DNA of 17,133 nucleotides from JAJRRA01 sp048636595 (GTDB lineage: Bacteria; Pseudomonadota; Gammaproteobacteria; Xanthomonadales; SZUA-36): contig JAIVWI010000049.1 in the NCBI GenBank assembly GCA_048636595.1, positions 1 to 17,133 on the forward strand. Direction: 5' to 3'. This document shows, one piece after another, positions 6,994 to 13,808 of this stretch. Position 1 is the first letter of the stretch; each line of letters opens with the position of its first letter. The position numbers and the translations under genes were made by a program. Under the pieces are notes generated by a model. That model was not told where the DNA came from. It was given only the letters and a program-made list of their open reading frames with translations, and did no database searches.

Positions 6994-8784
6994 ATGACGC
7001 GCAATTTCATAATTCTTCTGTTTGTGATCATGACGGCTTCGGCATGCTCACTTTCACCCCACAAGGTCCTTGAAGTGGATGCCAGGGTGGCGGCTGCCCA
7101 GGAGAATGGTTTGACGTGTTTTCCAAGGGATATCGACCGTTGTGCAGATCCGTCTTCCCTGCTGGATCTTGGCCGGGCAGACATCCGCAGTGACCGGCAT
7201 CACGTGACCCTGGTTGAATACGGAGAGGATGCCCTTAAGCTCCGGATTCACCTTGCTCGCGCCGCCCGTGACTATATTGATGTGCAGAACTTCATTCTGC
7301 GGCGTGATGCTACGGGTGAGTTGTTCCTCAATGAATTGCTGGCCGCTGCCCGCCGGGGCGTAAAAATACGGCTGTTGCTGGACCAGATGTTTACCTTTTC
7401 CGACCTGGAATACCTGGTGCTGCTGACCATGGACCATGCGAATTTCGAGATTCGCTTCTACAACCCGACCTTTTACAAGGCGAAGATGTCAAACGGTGAC
7501 TGGCTCAGTGGAATGGCCTGCTGTTTCCGGAGAGTCAACCAGCGCATGCACAATAAATTGATGGTGGTCGATGACCTGGTGGGCCTGACCGGCGGCAGAA
7601 ACATCGCGGACCGGTATTTTGATTTCGACACGAACTATGAATTCAAGGACAGGGATATCCTGGTCTACGGGCGCATCGCAGCGGAGATGAGAGAGTCATT
7701 TGACTGGTTCTGGGAATACGAAAAGTCAGTGCCGGTGCAGCATCTGCGGGACGTTGCAGATGAGTTGCTCAATGGTGGTGAATTTACCCTTGAGCCTTTC
7801 CAGCCGGCTGATCGCTTGAGGCCGCTATTGCAGGACATCGAGGATGATCAACACCTCAGGCGCCTGTTTGTAGATACGGCCTACGAGATAACCCGTATGG
7901 AGTATTTTTCCGACAGGCCCGGGAAGGCGGACTTCCCGGAAGATTCACGCAAGCAGGACATCACCACTGAAATTCATGATGTGCTGTCTTCGGCCAGCAC
8001 ATCGGTGGTGATCCAGTCGCCCTACATGGTGCTGTCGAAAAAGGCGCGTAAAATCTTCAAACAACTGCGCAAGGACAATCCGGAGATCGAGTTGGTTTTT
8101 TCAACCAACTCACTGGCTTCAACCGACGCTGACACGGTGTACGCGAACACGCATAAACACAAAAAACATTATGTGAAGACCCTGGGTTTCAAGATGTATG
8201 AATTTAAACCCTACCCGATAGACGCCCCGCAGTTTTTTCCCCGCTGGAGTGAGTTGATCGAAGAGAAAAGGCAGGGAATCATCAGTAAATCCGTTGTTTC
8301 CGGCGACAACTCCACCATCGCAATGCCGGCGCCCCGCTCCGGCCTTCATGCCAAGTCCTTCGTGGTCGATGGCTGGGTCGCCATGATCGGATCGCATAAT
8401 TTTGACCCGCGGTCCGAAGGCTTCAATACCGAGAATTGCCTGGTAATCTGGGATAAAGCATTCGCCCGGGATCTGGAAGGCCTGATCCGGCGTGATACCG
8501 AGCCACAGAACAGTTGGGTGGTCGCGTTGAAGCCGGACCTGAACGAGGTGAACGGCGCCATTGAATCGATATCGAGGACTCTGCCCATATTCGATTTATG
8601 GCCATACCATTCAACGTCGGTTTATGAATTGGCGCCGGAAGGCACACCGGCGCCCCCAGGCACCGTGGCGTTCTACCAGAACTATTATTCCGTTGGCAGG
8701 TTTCCCGACGTGACCCGCACCCAGCGGCAGGTAACAGTGATGTTCCTCAGTTCCTTCTTCGGATTCATAGCCCCAGTCCTGTAA
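6994..8784 (+). CDS. Phospholipase D-family lipoprotein (cardiolipin synthase ClsC-like)
   Basis: A 596-residue protein with two HKD motifs. The first is HNKLMVVD at 186-193 followed by LTGGRN, and the second HAKSFVVD at 452-459 followed by MIGSHNFDPRSEGFNTEN. The duplicated HKD fold with N/S-plus-glutamate tail is that of PLD enzymes that cleave or transfer phosphatidyl groups; two-motif bacterial proteins of this layout include cardiolipin synthases ClsB/ClsC. The N-terminus NFIILLFVIMTASAC is a probable lipoprotein signal with Cys18 as the lipidated residue; Ser at +2 suggests the outer membrane. About 130 residues follow the second HKD, longer than E. coli ClsC. The stop codon lies inside a REP repeat (see findings), so the last residues may differ from relatives. 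Substrate is not determinable from sequence; a nuclease or other PLD activity cannot be excluded. Confidence 0.87.
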   Translation: MTRNFIILLFVIMTASACSLSPHKVLEVDARVAAAQENGLTCFPRDIDRCADPSSLLDLGRADIRSDRHHVTLVEYGEDALKLRIHLARAARDYIDVQNFILRRDATGELFLNELLAAARRGVKIRLLLDQMFTFSDLEYLVLLTMDHANFEIRFYNPTFYKAKMSNGDWLSGMACCFRRVNQRMHNKLMVVDDLVGLTGGRNIADRYFDFDTNYEFKDRDILVYGRIAAEMRESFDWFWEYEKSVPVQHLRDVADELLNGGEFTLEPFQPADRLRPLLQDIEDDQHLRRLFVDTAYEITRMEYFSDRPGKADFPEDSRKQDITTEIHDVLSSASTSVVIQSPYMVLSKKARKIFKQLRKDNPEIELVFSTNSLASTDADTVYANTHKHKKHYVKTLGFKMYEFKPYPIDAPQFFPRWSELIEEKRQGIISKSVVSGDNSTIAMPAPRSGLHAKSFVVDGWVAMIGSHNFDPRSEGFNTENCLVIWDKAFARDLEGLIRRDTEPQNSWVVALKPDLNEVNGAIESISRTLPIFDLWPYHSTSVYELAPEGTPAPPGTVAFYQNYYSVGRFPDVTRTQRQVTVMFLSSFFGFIAPVL

Positions 8785-8865
8785 GAGCGTCCTTGGGCGC
8801 GACCTGCATTGGTCCATCGGACGCAATCTGTTATTGAGCCCGGTCGGCCGCAAGCGACCTCTTAC
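8781..8865 (+). repeat. REP pair (BIME) 1, left cluster, with 38-nt loop
   Basis: Two REP arms in inverted orientation. The first arm (8781-8802) has head GTAAGAG then GCGTC-CTTG-GGCGC, a 5-bp stem with CTTG loop. The second arm (8841-8865) ends CTCTTAC and, read on the other strand, gives GTAAGAG and GGTCG-CTTG-CGGCC, again a 5-bp stem with CTTG loop. The spacer of 38 bases has no similarity I can see to the short spacer of the right-hand array. The first bases contain the TAA stop of the phospholipase D gene. Confidence 0.88.
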
Positions 8866-8872
8866 AGTTCTT

Positions 8873-8957
8873 GTGAGAGCGTCCTTGGGCGCGAAATGTG
8901 TTTTGTTAATCGGGTGCATTTGGTATGAAACCGGTCGGCCGCAAGCGACCTCTTACA
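8873..8957 (+). repeat. REP pair (BIME) 2, left cluster, with 37-nt loop
   Basis: Same two arms as the preceding pair, seven bases further on. The first head reads GTGAGAG, a one-base change. The central spacer (8895-8931) differs completely from that of pair 1, although both arms are nearly identical, so the spacers were not copied together or have diverged. The orientation is opposite to the array at 10087-10315. Confidence 0.86.
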
Positions 8958-8977
8958 GTTCGCAGGCCGGCGGCAAT

Positions 8978-9367
8978 TTACCGCCTCAGGATTGAGGCGG
9001 CTAACCAGGCGGCTACTACAACAGCAGCAATAATTGCGAACTCAACCGCCACGCGGGAACTCAGCAGGGCGAGAACCGGAAGTGCAATTCCCGTGGCAAG
9101 CTGCAATCCGACCGTCGGTTTTTCAGAGTCGACCGCCAGCGCCAGGAATATGAATCCAGATGCCCACAAGGATGCCTGTAGAAATTGTTCCAGGCCGGGC
9201 AGGGTGATGGCCCAGGCGGCGCCTACAACAATGGCGAGCGCAGGGACAAGGGCAGTGAATCCTTTTGCCGCCAGGCCCAGGGTGCGATTCAGAGTCCTTG
9301 CAGAACCTGCTATTACTGTCCTGGCAGGAAAGTCGTTTTGTGACCATTCAATTGCGTGTGTTTTCAT
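8978..9367 (-). CDS. Small four-helix inner-membrane protein, TetR-controlled
   Basis: A 129-residue hydrophobic protein that I do not recognise. After a polar N-terminal stretch of about 30 residues, four likely transmembrane helices span roughly 36-55, 61-79, 86-103 and 107-126, and the protein ends in a positive tail (ILRR). The ATG at 9367 is well supported by AAAGGAGAG a few bases upstream. It lies directly downstream of the TetR gene on the same strand, with an ACTTAC-N6-GTAAGT operator 21 bases before its start. This suggests it is a regulatory target of that repressor, and also possibly co-transcribed with it. Function is unknown; a small efflux- or stress-related membrane protein would be a guess. 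Confidence 0.75.
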   Translation of the reverse strand: MKTHAIEWSQNDFPARTVIAGSARTLNRTLGLAAKGFTALVPALAIVVGAAWAITLPGLEQFLQASLWASGFIFLALAVDSEKPTVGLQLATGIALPVLALLSSRVAVEFAIIAAVVVAAWLAASILRR

Positions 9368-9387
9368 CTTTTCTCTCCTTTAGCGAT

Positions 9388-9405
9388 ACTTACTAATAAG
9401 TAAGT
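9388..9405. promoter_or_regulatory. Putative TetR operator O2, upstream of membrane-protein gene
   Basis: Perfect inverted repeat ACTTAC-N6-GTAAGT (centre TAATAA) in the 55-base gap between the TetR stop and the membrane-protein start. It has the same half-sites and spacing as the site at 10013-10030 upstream of tetR. A possible -35 TTTACA on the minus strand (9417-9412) would place the -10 within this repeat, consistent with repression, but that -10 is weak. Confidence 0.75.
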
Positions 9406-9422
9406 TGATCATGTAAATTTTT

Positions 9423-10001
9423 TTAATCTTTAATACCCAGGTCGGTACGAATCTGTTCGAACATGCTTTCGAGAATATCCATGCCGTGTACACGCGCCAT
9501 TTGCCGGGCGCCCTGTATCATGGCCAGGATGGAAATCGATTTCCTTTCGGCATCGCCTTCGAATGTAAATTCCTCGCGCTCACGGCCCGTTTCCAGGACT
9601 TTGCTCAGCCACTTCACCGAATCCTGCATAAAATTGTCATTGGCATCCTTGATGTCATCGCTGAGGTCGTCATAGTCGATGGCCAGGGCGCCGACCATGC
9701 AGATAGGGCGCCCGCACTGGTATTGATTCATGGTGAAAGCGAACAATCCTTCCAGCTGCGGCCGCGCGGGACCACCGTAAGCCATGAATTCGGAGGTGAC
9801 TTTCTTCAGGAGCTGGTGGTTTTCATCGATCAGTGCAGCGATGAGATCCATTTTGTTCGGGAAATGATAGTGAATGGCAGCATTTTTCACGCCCAGCGGT
9901 TCGGAAATATCCCGGTAGCTGAATCCATTGAGCCCGCGCTGCAGCATCAGCTGAAACGCTTTGTCGATGATCTGCTCTCTGGTGTTGCTTGCTGTAGTCA
10001 T
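9423..10001 (-). CDS. TetR/AcrR-family transcriptional repressor
   Basis: A 192-residue regulator of standard TetR length. The N-terminal helix-turn-helix covers about residues 27-50 with FSYRDISEPLGVKN followed by AAIHYHFPNK, the conserved recognition-helix and H-Y-x-F-x-K block of the family. The C-terminal ligand domain (about 60-192) shows no motif that identifies an inducer. ATG at 10001 has AGGAA seven bases upstream. An inverted repeat 12 bases before the start overlaps a plausible promoter -10, so negative autoregulation is likely. An identical repeat precedes the downstream membrane-protein gene. The two genes form a compact cassette placed between REP clusters. The inducing molecule is unknown. 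Confidence 0.93.
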   Translation of the reverse strand: MTTASNTREQIIDKAFQLMLQRGLNGFSYRDISEPLGVKNAAIHYHFPNKMDLIAALIDENHQLLKKVTSEFMAYGGPARPQLEGLFAFTMNQYQCGRPICMVGALAIDYDDLSDDIKDANDNFMQDSVKWLSKVLETGREREEFTFEGDAERKSISILAMIQGARQMARVHGMDILESMFEQIRTDLGIKD

Positions 10002-10012
10002 TAAGATTTCCT

Positions 10013-10030
10013 ACTTACTTGCAGGTAAGT
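10013..10030. promoter_or_regulatory. Putative TetR operator O1 (autoregulatory)
   Basis: Perfect inverted repeat ACTTAC-N6-GTAAGT (centre TTGCAG) just upstream of the tetR ATG. It matches the site at 9388-9405 in every half-site base and in spacing while the centres differ, as expected for a dimeric TetR operator. It overlaps the predicted tetR -10 box by three bases. Confidence 0.78.
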
Positions 10031-10055
10031 GTACAGGGTTCCGAAATAATTGCAA
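10028..10055 (-). promoter_or_regulatory. Putative tetR promoter
   Basis: On the minus strand TTGCAA (10055-10050) and TACACT (10033-10028) are separated by 16 bases, each matching four of six sigma-70 consensus bases. The -10 touches operator O1, fitting repression by occlusion. Sequence match alone is modest. Confidence 0.42.
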
Positions 10056-10086
10056 CATTTTTTTTAAGCAAGTCTCTTGCACTACT

Positions 10087-10138
10087 GTAGGAGGTCGCTT
10101 GCGGCCGAAAGGGTGGTCGCGCCCAAGGACGCTCTTAC
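10087..10138 (+). repeat. REP pair (BIME) A1 of 59-bp tandem array
   Basis: A 52-base unit with head GTAGGAG, hairpin GGTCG-CTTG-CGGCC, a short centre, then the inverted second arm ending CTCTTAC. The seven-base linker AAAAACT separates it from the next unit. It is the reverse orientation of the left cluster at 8781-8957. Confidence 0.9.
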
Positions 10139-10145
10139 AAAAACT

Positions 10146-10197
10146 GTAGGAGGTCGCTTGCGGCCGAAAGGGCGGTCGCGCCCAAGGACGCTCTTAC
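10146..10197 (+). repeat. REP pair (BIME) A2 of 59-bp tandem array
   Basis: Second copy, 59 bases from the first and identical except for one base in the central spacer (GGGCGG in place of GGGTGG). The head is GTAGGAG, as in A1. Confidence 0.9.
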
Positions 10198-10204
10198 AAA
10201 AACT

Positions 10205-10256
10205 GTAAGAGGTCGCTTGCGGCCGAAAGGGTGGTCGCGCCCAAGGACGCTCTTAC
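10205..10256 (+). repeat. REP pair (BIME) A3 of 59-bp tandem array
   Basis: Third copy at exactly 59-base spacing. The head is GTAAGAG instead of GTAGGAG, so the outer seven bases now pair perfectly with the terminal CTCTTAC and the unit can fold into one long hairpin. Confidence 0.9.
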
Positions 10257-10263
10257 AAAAACT

Positions 10264-10315
10264 GTAAGAGGTCGCTTGCGGCCGAAAGGGTGGTCGCGCC
10301 CAGGGGCGCTTGCGC
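10264..10315 (+). repeat. REP pair (BIME) A4 of 59-bp tandem array, decayed second arm
   Basis: Fourth copy at the same 59-base spacing. The first arm is intact with head GTAAGAG. The second arm has changed to TCGCGCCCAGGGGCGCTTGC and has lost the terminal CTCTTAC head, marking the eroded end of the array. Confidence 0.82.
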
Positions 10316-10360
10316 AAACGGTCACGACTGCCGGTTGTTTACCCTGCTGCGCACCTGAGT

Positions 10361-10388
10361 AAAAAAAAGGCCACCCGGAGGTGGCCTT
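10361..10388 (-). terminator. Rho-independent terminator of the metalloprotease gene
   Basis: On the minus strand GGCCACC-TCCG-GGTGGCC forms a seven-base-pair stem with a four-base loop, followed immediately by a run of eight T (AAGG/CCTT flanks extend the stem). It lies 21 bases beyond the stop of the protease gene at 10410, in the right orientation. Confidence 0.93.
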
Positions 10389-10409
10389 GAAGTACTACAG
10401 GGAGGGTAA

Positions 10410-13400
10410 TCAGAAAATACTCGTCGTGACATTGGAGCAAATAGTGGTGCCTGCCGCACATACCTTGTGCTCATAGGCCGCGCCACCCTTGGTGCCGATA
10501 TTGTCATCGTAGCTGCTGTCACTGCTGCCAATAACAATTCCCGGTGGGACAAGTTCAAGAAGGTCGCCATTCCGATAAATGTCGACATCGCTTGAACCGG
10601 TCCAGCTCAGGCCGACATGATGCTTGCCTTTCACCTTGTAAGCATTGGCGATCAGGCTCAGCGCTGGTGGTGGAGGCGCCACGGGTGTCGTTGTGTTGGC
10701 ATAGGTGTAAGCTGAGAAGCCGTTGGGATTATGAGCTCTCACTCTGTAGAAATAGGCAGTTTCAGCGGTCAGACCTGTATCGATGTAACTCGTGCTGCCG
10801 CCTGGCAGGTCAGCGATTTCGCTCCAACTGGTGTTGTCGTCGGGCGAACGATCCACGGTGAATCCCGCCTCGGTTTCGGTCCCGTCCGTCCACGAGAGAT
10901 CGATCTGGCTGGAAGAAACGGCATTCGCCGCCAATCCGCTTGGATCACCAATTGGAGGATCACTGGACGGGTTGCCCACCTGTATGTACAGGTGATCGAC
11001 AAACACCGTGTTTTGGTCCCGGTTGCCCCGCGTGTGGTCAGCATCAACCACGCGGATAATAATCGAACCACTGGGGGTGCCCGGGATTGCAGCAGACAGC
11101 AGGTTACTGTTTTCAGTGGCAGATACGTTGAACTGCAATAATTGTGAAAAGCTGCCGCCGTTATCCAGCGAATACTCAAAGTTGAACGTATCGCCAGTAC
11201 TTGAGCCACTCCATACGTTGGCGTAAACAGTGACCGTGGCGCCCAGGCTGACATTGAAGTTCCAGCGGTGTTCCAGGTACGCATAGCGATTGGCCGGCTT
11301 GCCGCCTGAATCACGTTCGGTAATTGACTGCATCGAACCGTCGTCGCTCCGCGTATTGGCAACGCTGCCGCTGACATTGCCAGCCATGGCGGTATCGCTG
11401 CTTGCGCCGTAGTTGGTATAAGGCGGTGGTGCATCGGTAGTGCCACTGGCGTTTGCAAAGCCTGAATCACCGGAGTCATTTACGGCCGCCACGCGATAGT
11501 CATAAGTGGTGCCCGCGCTGAGACCGGTATCTGTGTAGCCTGTCGCATTGCTTGCCAGGTTGGCGATGGTTGCAAAGTTGTTCAACCCGTCAGGTGAACG
11601 CTCCACCCGGTATGCGGTTTCATTGGTGGCATTGTCCGTCCAGCTGAGGCTTATGGCCGTTTCAGAAATGCCCGCAGCGCTCAAATTACTTGGTGCAACC
11701 GGGGGAGGCGGCGGTGCATCGGTGGCCGCGCTGGCTGAAACGGAAGGTCCAGTTTCGTTGCCTGCCTGGTCCCGCGCCCTTACCTGGAATGTATAGTTTG
11801 TGCTCGCTGCCAATCCCGTGGCCGTGTACCCGGTACCGGATTGCCAGCCACTGTTGGTGCATTCTGCGCCACCAACGACACACAGGAAGTTGTATTCAAC
11901 CGCGCTGATGTCATCAACCGCAGTCGATGCCGTCATATTGATTGCGGTATGGGATGCTGCAGATGGCCCGCTCGCCCAGGTCATCGGGTTTGGCGTGGGT
12001 GCGGTATCGTCCGCAGACGCCGATGGTACAGAACCACTGATAAAATACTGTCCCAGGCTGTCGTAATCGGAATACGGTGAAACTGTATTACCTACACCCG
12101 TTACCAACAGGTAATAGGTTCCGGCGCTGACTGTAGCGCTGATGCTGGCGCCGGTATCTGTATTGGGATCACTAAATGCTAACTGGGCGCCGCTCAAATC
12201 CTGCAACTCAGCTGCGATGTCCAGGTTGGCGCCACGGCGCGAGCTTGAGCGATAGAAAGCATCCCAACCCGGGTTGACGGTCAGGTTAATTGTTCCGTTA
12301 CCGGTCACGAATGAAAATACATCCACATCTGCAGATGAACCGATAACACCCTTGTTTTCGGTCAGGACATTATGTGGATCGAGTTCGGGGTTGGAGGAAA
12401 CAACCGAACCATCCGGATCTACCGCCAGGGCAGCCGCCGTTGCCCGGGTATCACCGTGGTCATCCGGGCGGTAGCCCAGTTTTCCGTCAATGATTGCCAG
12501 GTCATCCTGTTGCTGGTTGGCATCGGGATATTCACCAATGCTCCATTCGGTGACGTTGTTGTTATAGCTATTGCCCATAATCGGCGCCCAGGAAACCAGG
12601 CCTGATCCATGTCCCCCGTAGTAGGTTGTTCCGGATTTGGTGCCGTCGTGGGACAAGCCCAGGTTGTGGCCAAATTCATGTGATGAAGCTTCGGCAACAT
12701 AGGTCTCGCCGCCACCGGCCAGTTTGTTGAAAAAGACCAATGCGGGTGAATAATAGGTATGGTAATTAGATCGTCCGAAAACATTCACATAGGCAACACC
12801 GCCACAGTTTGAGCAGTATATGGTTTGGCCGTTTGCATCTGCGGAGTGGGTAACCAGTATGTGTCCGGTGGTTGAATTAAACGTTGCGGGTTCTTCAGTG
12901 GTGACATCAATATCGTAGGGCGCCAGGTCTTCCGCGACCCGGTGCCAGATATCCACGATCCGTGTTCTTTCCAGGGCGGTGAAGGTGCTGGCGTCGCCTT
13001 CCACGTTATATGGCACCGCATTGATTTGTGAAACACTGCCATTCCAGGCTGTACCGGAGATAATGGCGCCGTCAAAATCGATAAATACGACATTCGATGA
13101 ACCGGGGCGGCTGTGTAGCAAAAAGGCATCATCCAGGGTGGCAACTGGTGCATCCGCGGGTAAAGTTGGACCAGCGCTCTCAGAGGCCTCCATTTTTTCA
13201 GGATCCGGCAGCAGTGTGTCGCCGTAGAAAACACCGCCTTCATCATCGACTTCGATGGTATCGAGATCGGCTTCCGGGAAAGAAAAATCCTGTAACCAGC
13301 GCAAAGCTTTGGCGCTTGCCTGCGGTGGCAGTGATTCGAGACGACTGCGCAGTTTTCCCGCAGGCAGGCTCTGTATGGAATGTGGTTGGCCGAGACCGAA

Positions 13401-13505
13401 AACGCGTGCGCTTTCGCCCTGGTCTGATTGGGCAATGGTTTGGCCGCTCAGCAAGAGAGCGGCCAGGATGAGCAGTAGAATAGAAAATCCCCTTATAACG
13501 CGCAT
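10410..13505 (-). CDS. Secreted multidomain metzincin metalloprotease with PPC, FN3 and C-terminal tail domains
   Basis: A 1031-residue exported protease. Order: Sec signal peptide (about 1-26, FSILLLILAALLLSGQTIAQ), a propeptide-like region to about 110, and a zinc protease domain to about 345. This domain has HEFGHNLGLSH at 276-286 (His276, Glu277, His280, His286) and a probable Met-turn at Met310 in WAPIMG, the metzincin signature as in reprolysin-like M12 enzymes. A PPC-like beta domain follows at about 370-495, then FN3 modules at about 498-595 and 602-690, a beta-sandwich region at 695-843, another FN3 at 850-940, and a tail at 947-1031 starting SLIANAYKVKGKHHVGLSW with a cysteine pair. 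ATG 13505 has AGGGGAAGG just upstream. Action outside the cell is inferred; substrate unknown. The gene is monocistronic, with its own promoter candidate and terminator. Confidence 0.92.
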   Translation of the reverse strand: MRVIRGFSILLLILAALLLSGQTIAQSDQGESARVFGLGQPHSIQSLPAGKLRSRLESLPPQASAKALRWLQDFSFPEADLDTIEVDDEGGVFYGDTLLPDPEKMEASESAGPTLPADAPVATLDDAFLLHSRPGSSNVVFIDFDGAIISGTAWNGSVSQINAVPYNVEGDASTFTALERTRIVDIWHRVAEDLAPYDIDVTTEEPATFNSTTGHILVTHSADANGQTIYCSNCGGVAYVNVFGRSNYHTYYSPALVFFNKLAGGGETYVAEASSHEFGHNLGLSHDGTKSGTTYYGGHGSGLVSWAPIMGNSYNNNVTEWSIGEYPDANQQQDDLAIIDGKLGYRPDDHGDTRATAAALAVDPDGSVVSSNPELDPHNVLTENKGVIGSSADVDVFSFVTGNGTINLTVNPGWDAFYRSSSRRGANLDIAAELQDLSGAQLAFSDPNTDTGASISATVSAGTYYLLVTGVGNTVSPYSDYDSLGQYFISGSVPSASADDTAPTPNPMTWASGPSAASHTAINMTASTAVDDISAVEYNFLCVVGGAECTNSGWQSGTGYTATGLAASTNYTFQVRARDQAGNETGPSVSASAATDAPPPPPVAPSNLSAAGISETAISLSWTDNATNETAYRVERSPDGLNNFATIANLASNATGYTDTGLSAGTTYDYRVAAVNDSGDSGFANASGTTDAPPPYTNYGASSDTAMAGNVSGSVANTRSDDGSMQSITERDSGGKPANRYAYLEHRWNFNVSLGATVTVYANVWSGSSTGDTFNFEYSLDNGGSFSQLLQFNVSATENSNLLSAAIPGTPSGSIIIRVVDADHTRGNRDQNTVFVDHLYIQVGNPSSDPPIGDPSGLAANAVSSSQIDLSWTDGTETEAGFTVDRSPDDNTSWSEIADLPGGSTSYIDTGLTAETAYFYRVRAHNPNGFSAYTYANTTTPVAPPPPALSLIANAYKVKGKHHVGLSWTGSSDVDIYRNGDLLELVPPGIVIGSSDSSYDDNIGTKGGAAYEHKVCAAGTTICSNVTTSIF

Positions 13506-13551
13506 TATCCTTCCCCTTGGACATTTCCATGTCTCAATGAATGGTGGTTGA

Positions 13552-13579
13552 CATATAATTAATGCATGAATTATGCCAA
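13552..13579 (-). promoter_or_regulatory. Putative promoter of the metalloprotease gene
   Basis: Minus-strand TTGGCA (13579-13574, five of six consensus bases) and TATATG (13557-13552, four of six) are 16 bases apart, about 47 bases upstream of the ATG. A small GCAT/ATGC palindrome overlaps the spacer. This is the best sigma-70-like match in the gap. Confidence 0.42.
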
Positions 13580-13670
13580 GTCCTGAAATTTGCGGTACCA
13601 GGGAGTTTTGGGCGGTTTTAAAGCCCTTTCAGTGCGATTTAGTCATTTTGAGATCGCTCCGGCACAAAGT

Positions 13671-13691
13671 AGCTGACAATATTTGTCAGCT
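13671..13691. promoter_or_regulatory. Perfect inverted repeat in a 303-base non-coding gap, possible operator
   Basis: AGCTGACAA-TAT-TTGTCAGCT, nine bases perfect on each side of a three-base centre. The gap 13506-13808 holds no gene that I can support; this repeat and the protease promoter candidate are its only notable features. It lies about 92 bases upstream of the -35 candidate of the protease gene. With no T-run on either side it is not an intrinsic terminator, so a binding site for a dimeric regulator is the better guess. Confidence 0.45.
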
Positions 13692-13808
13692 TATGACGGC
13701 GTTTCGCCCGGTCAAAACTGATAAAATCCGGCGTAAAACGGGGAGCGCCGCGTAAGCGATTTCCTCTATGGCATGTTGCCGATCGATGATCAGATGTAAT
13801 CTGGAGGT

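Noticed and set aside
10068..10080. GCAAG-TCT-CTTGC hairpin near a T-run
   Set aside because: The T-run precedes the hairpin on the plus strand and becomes an A-run after it on the minus strand, so it is not an intrinsic terminator in either direction.
10087..10315. CRISPR array suspicion from regular repeats
   Set aside because: The 59-base period is almost wholly repeat, with a constant seven-base linker and no variable spacers, and the arms form REP hairpins. No cas genes are present.
10135..10317. 60-codon minus-strand ORF through the repeats
   Set aside because: Its protein is itself a periodic product of the REP array, with no start signal; it is not a gene.
13731..13752. CGGCG/CGCCG short hairpin downstream of the META-domain gene
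   Set aside because: It has only five paired bases, a long loop and no following T-run, too weak to call a terminator.
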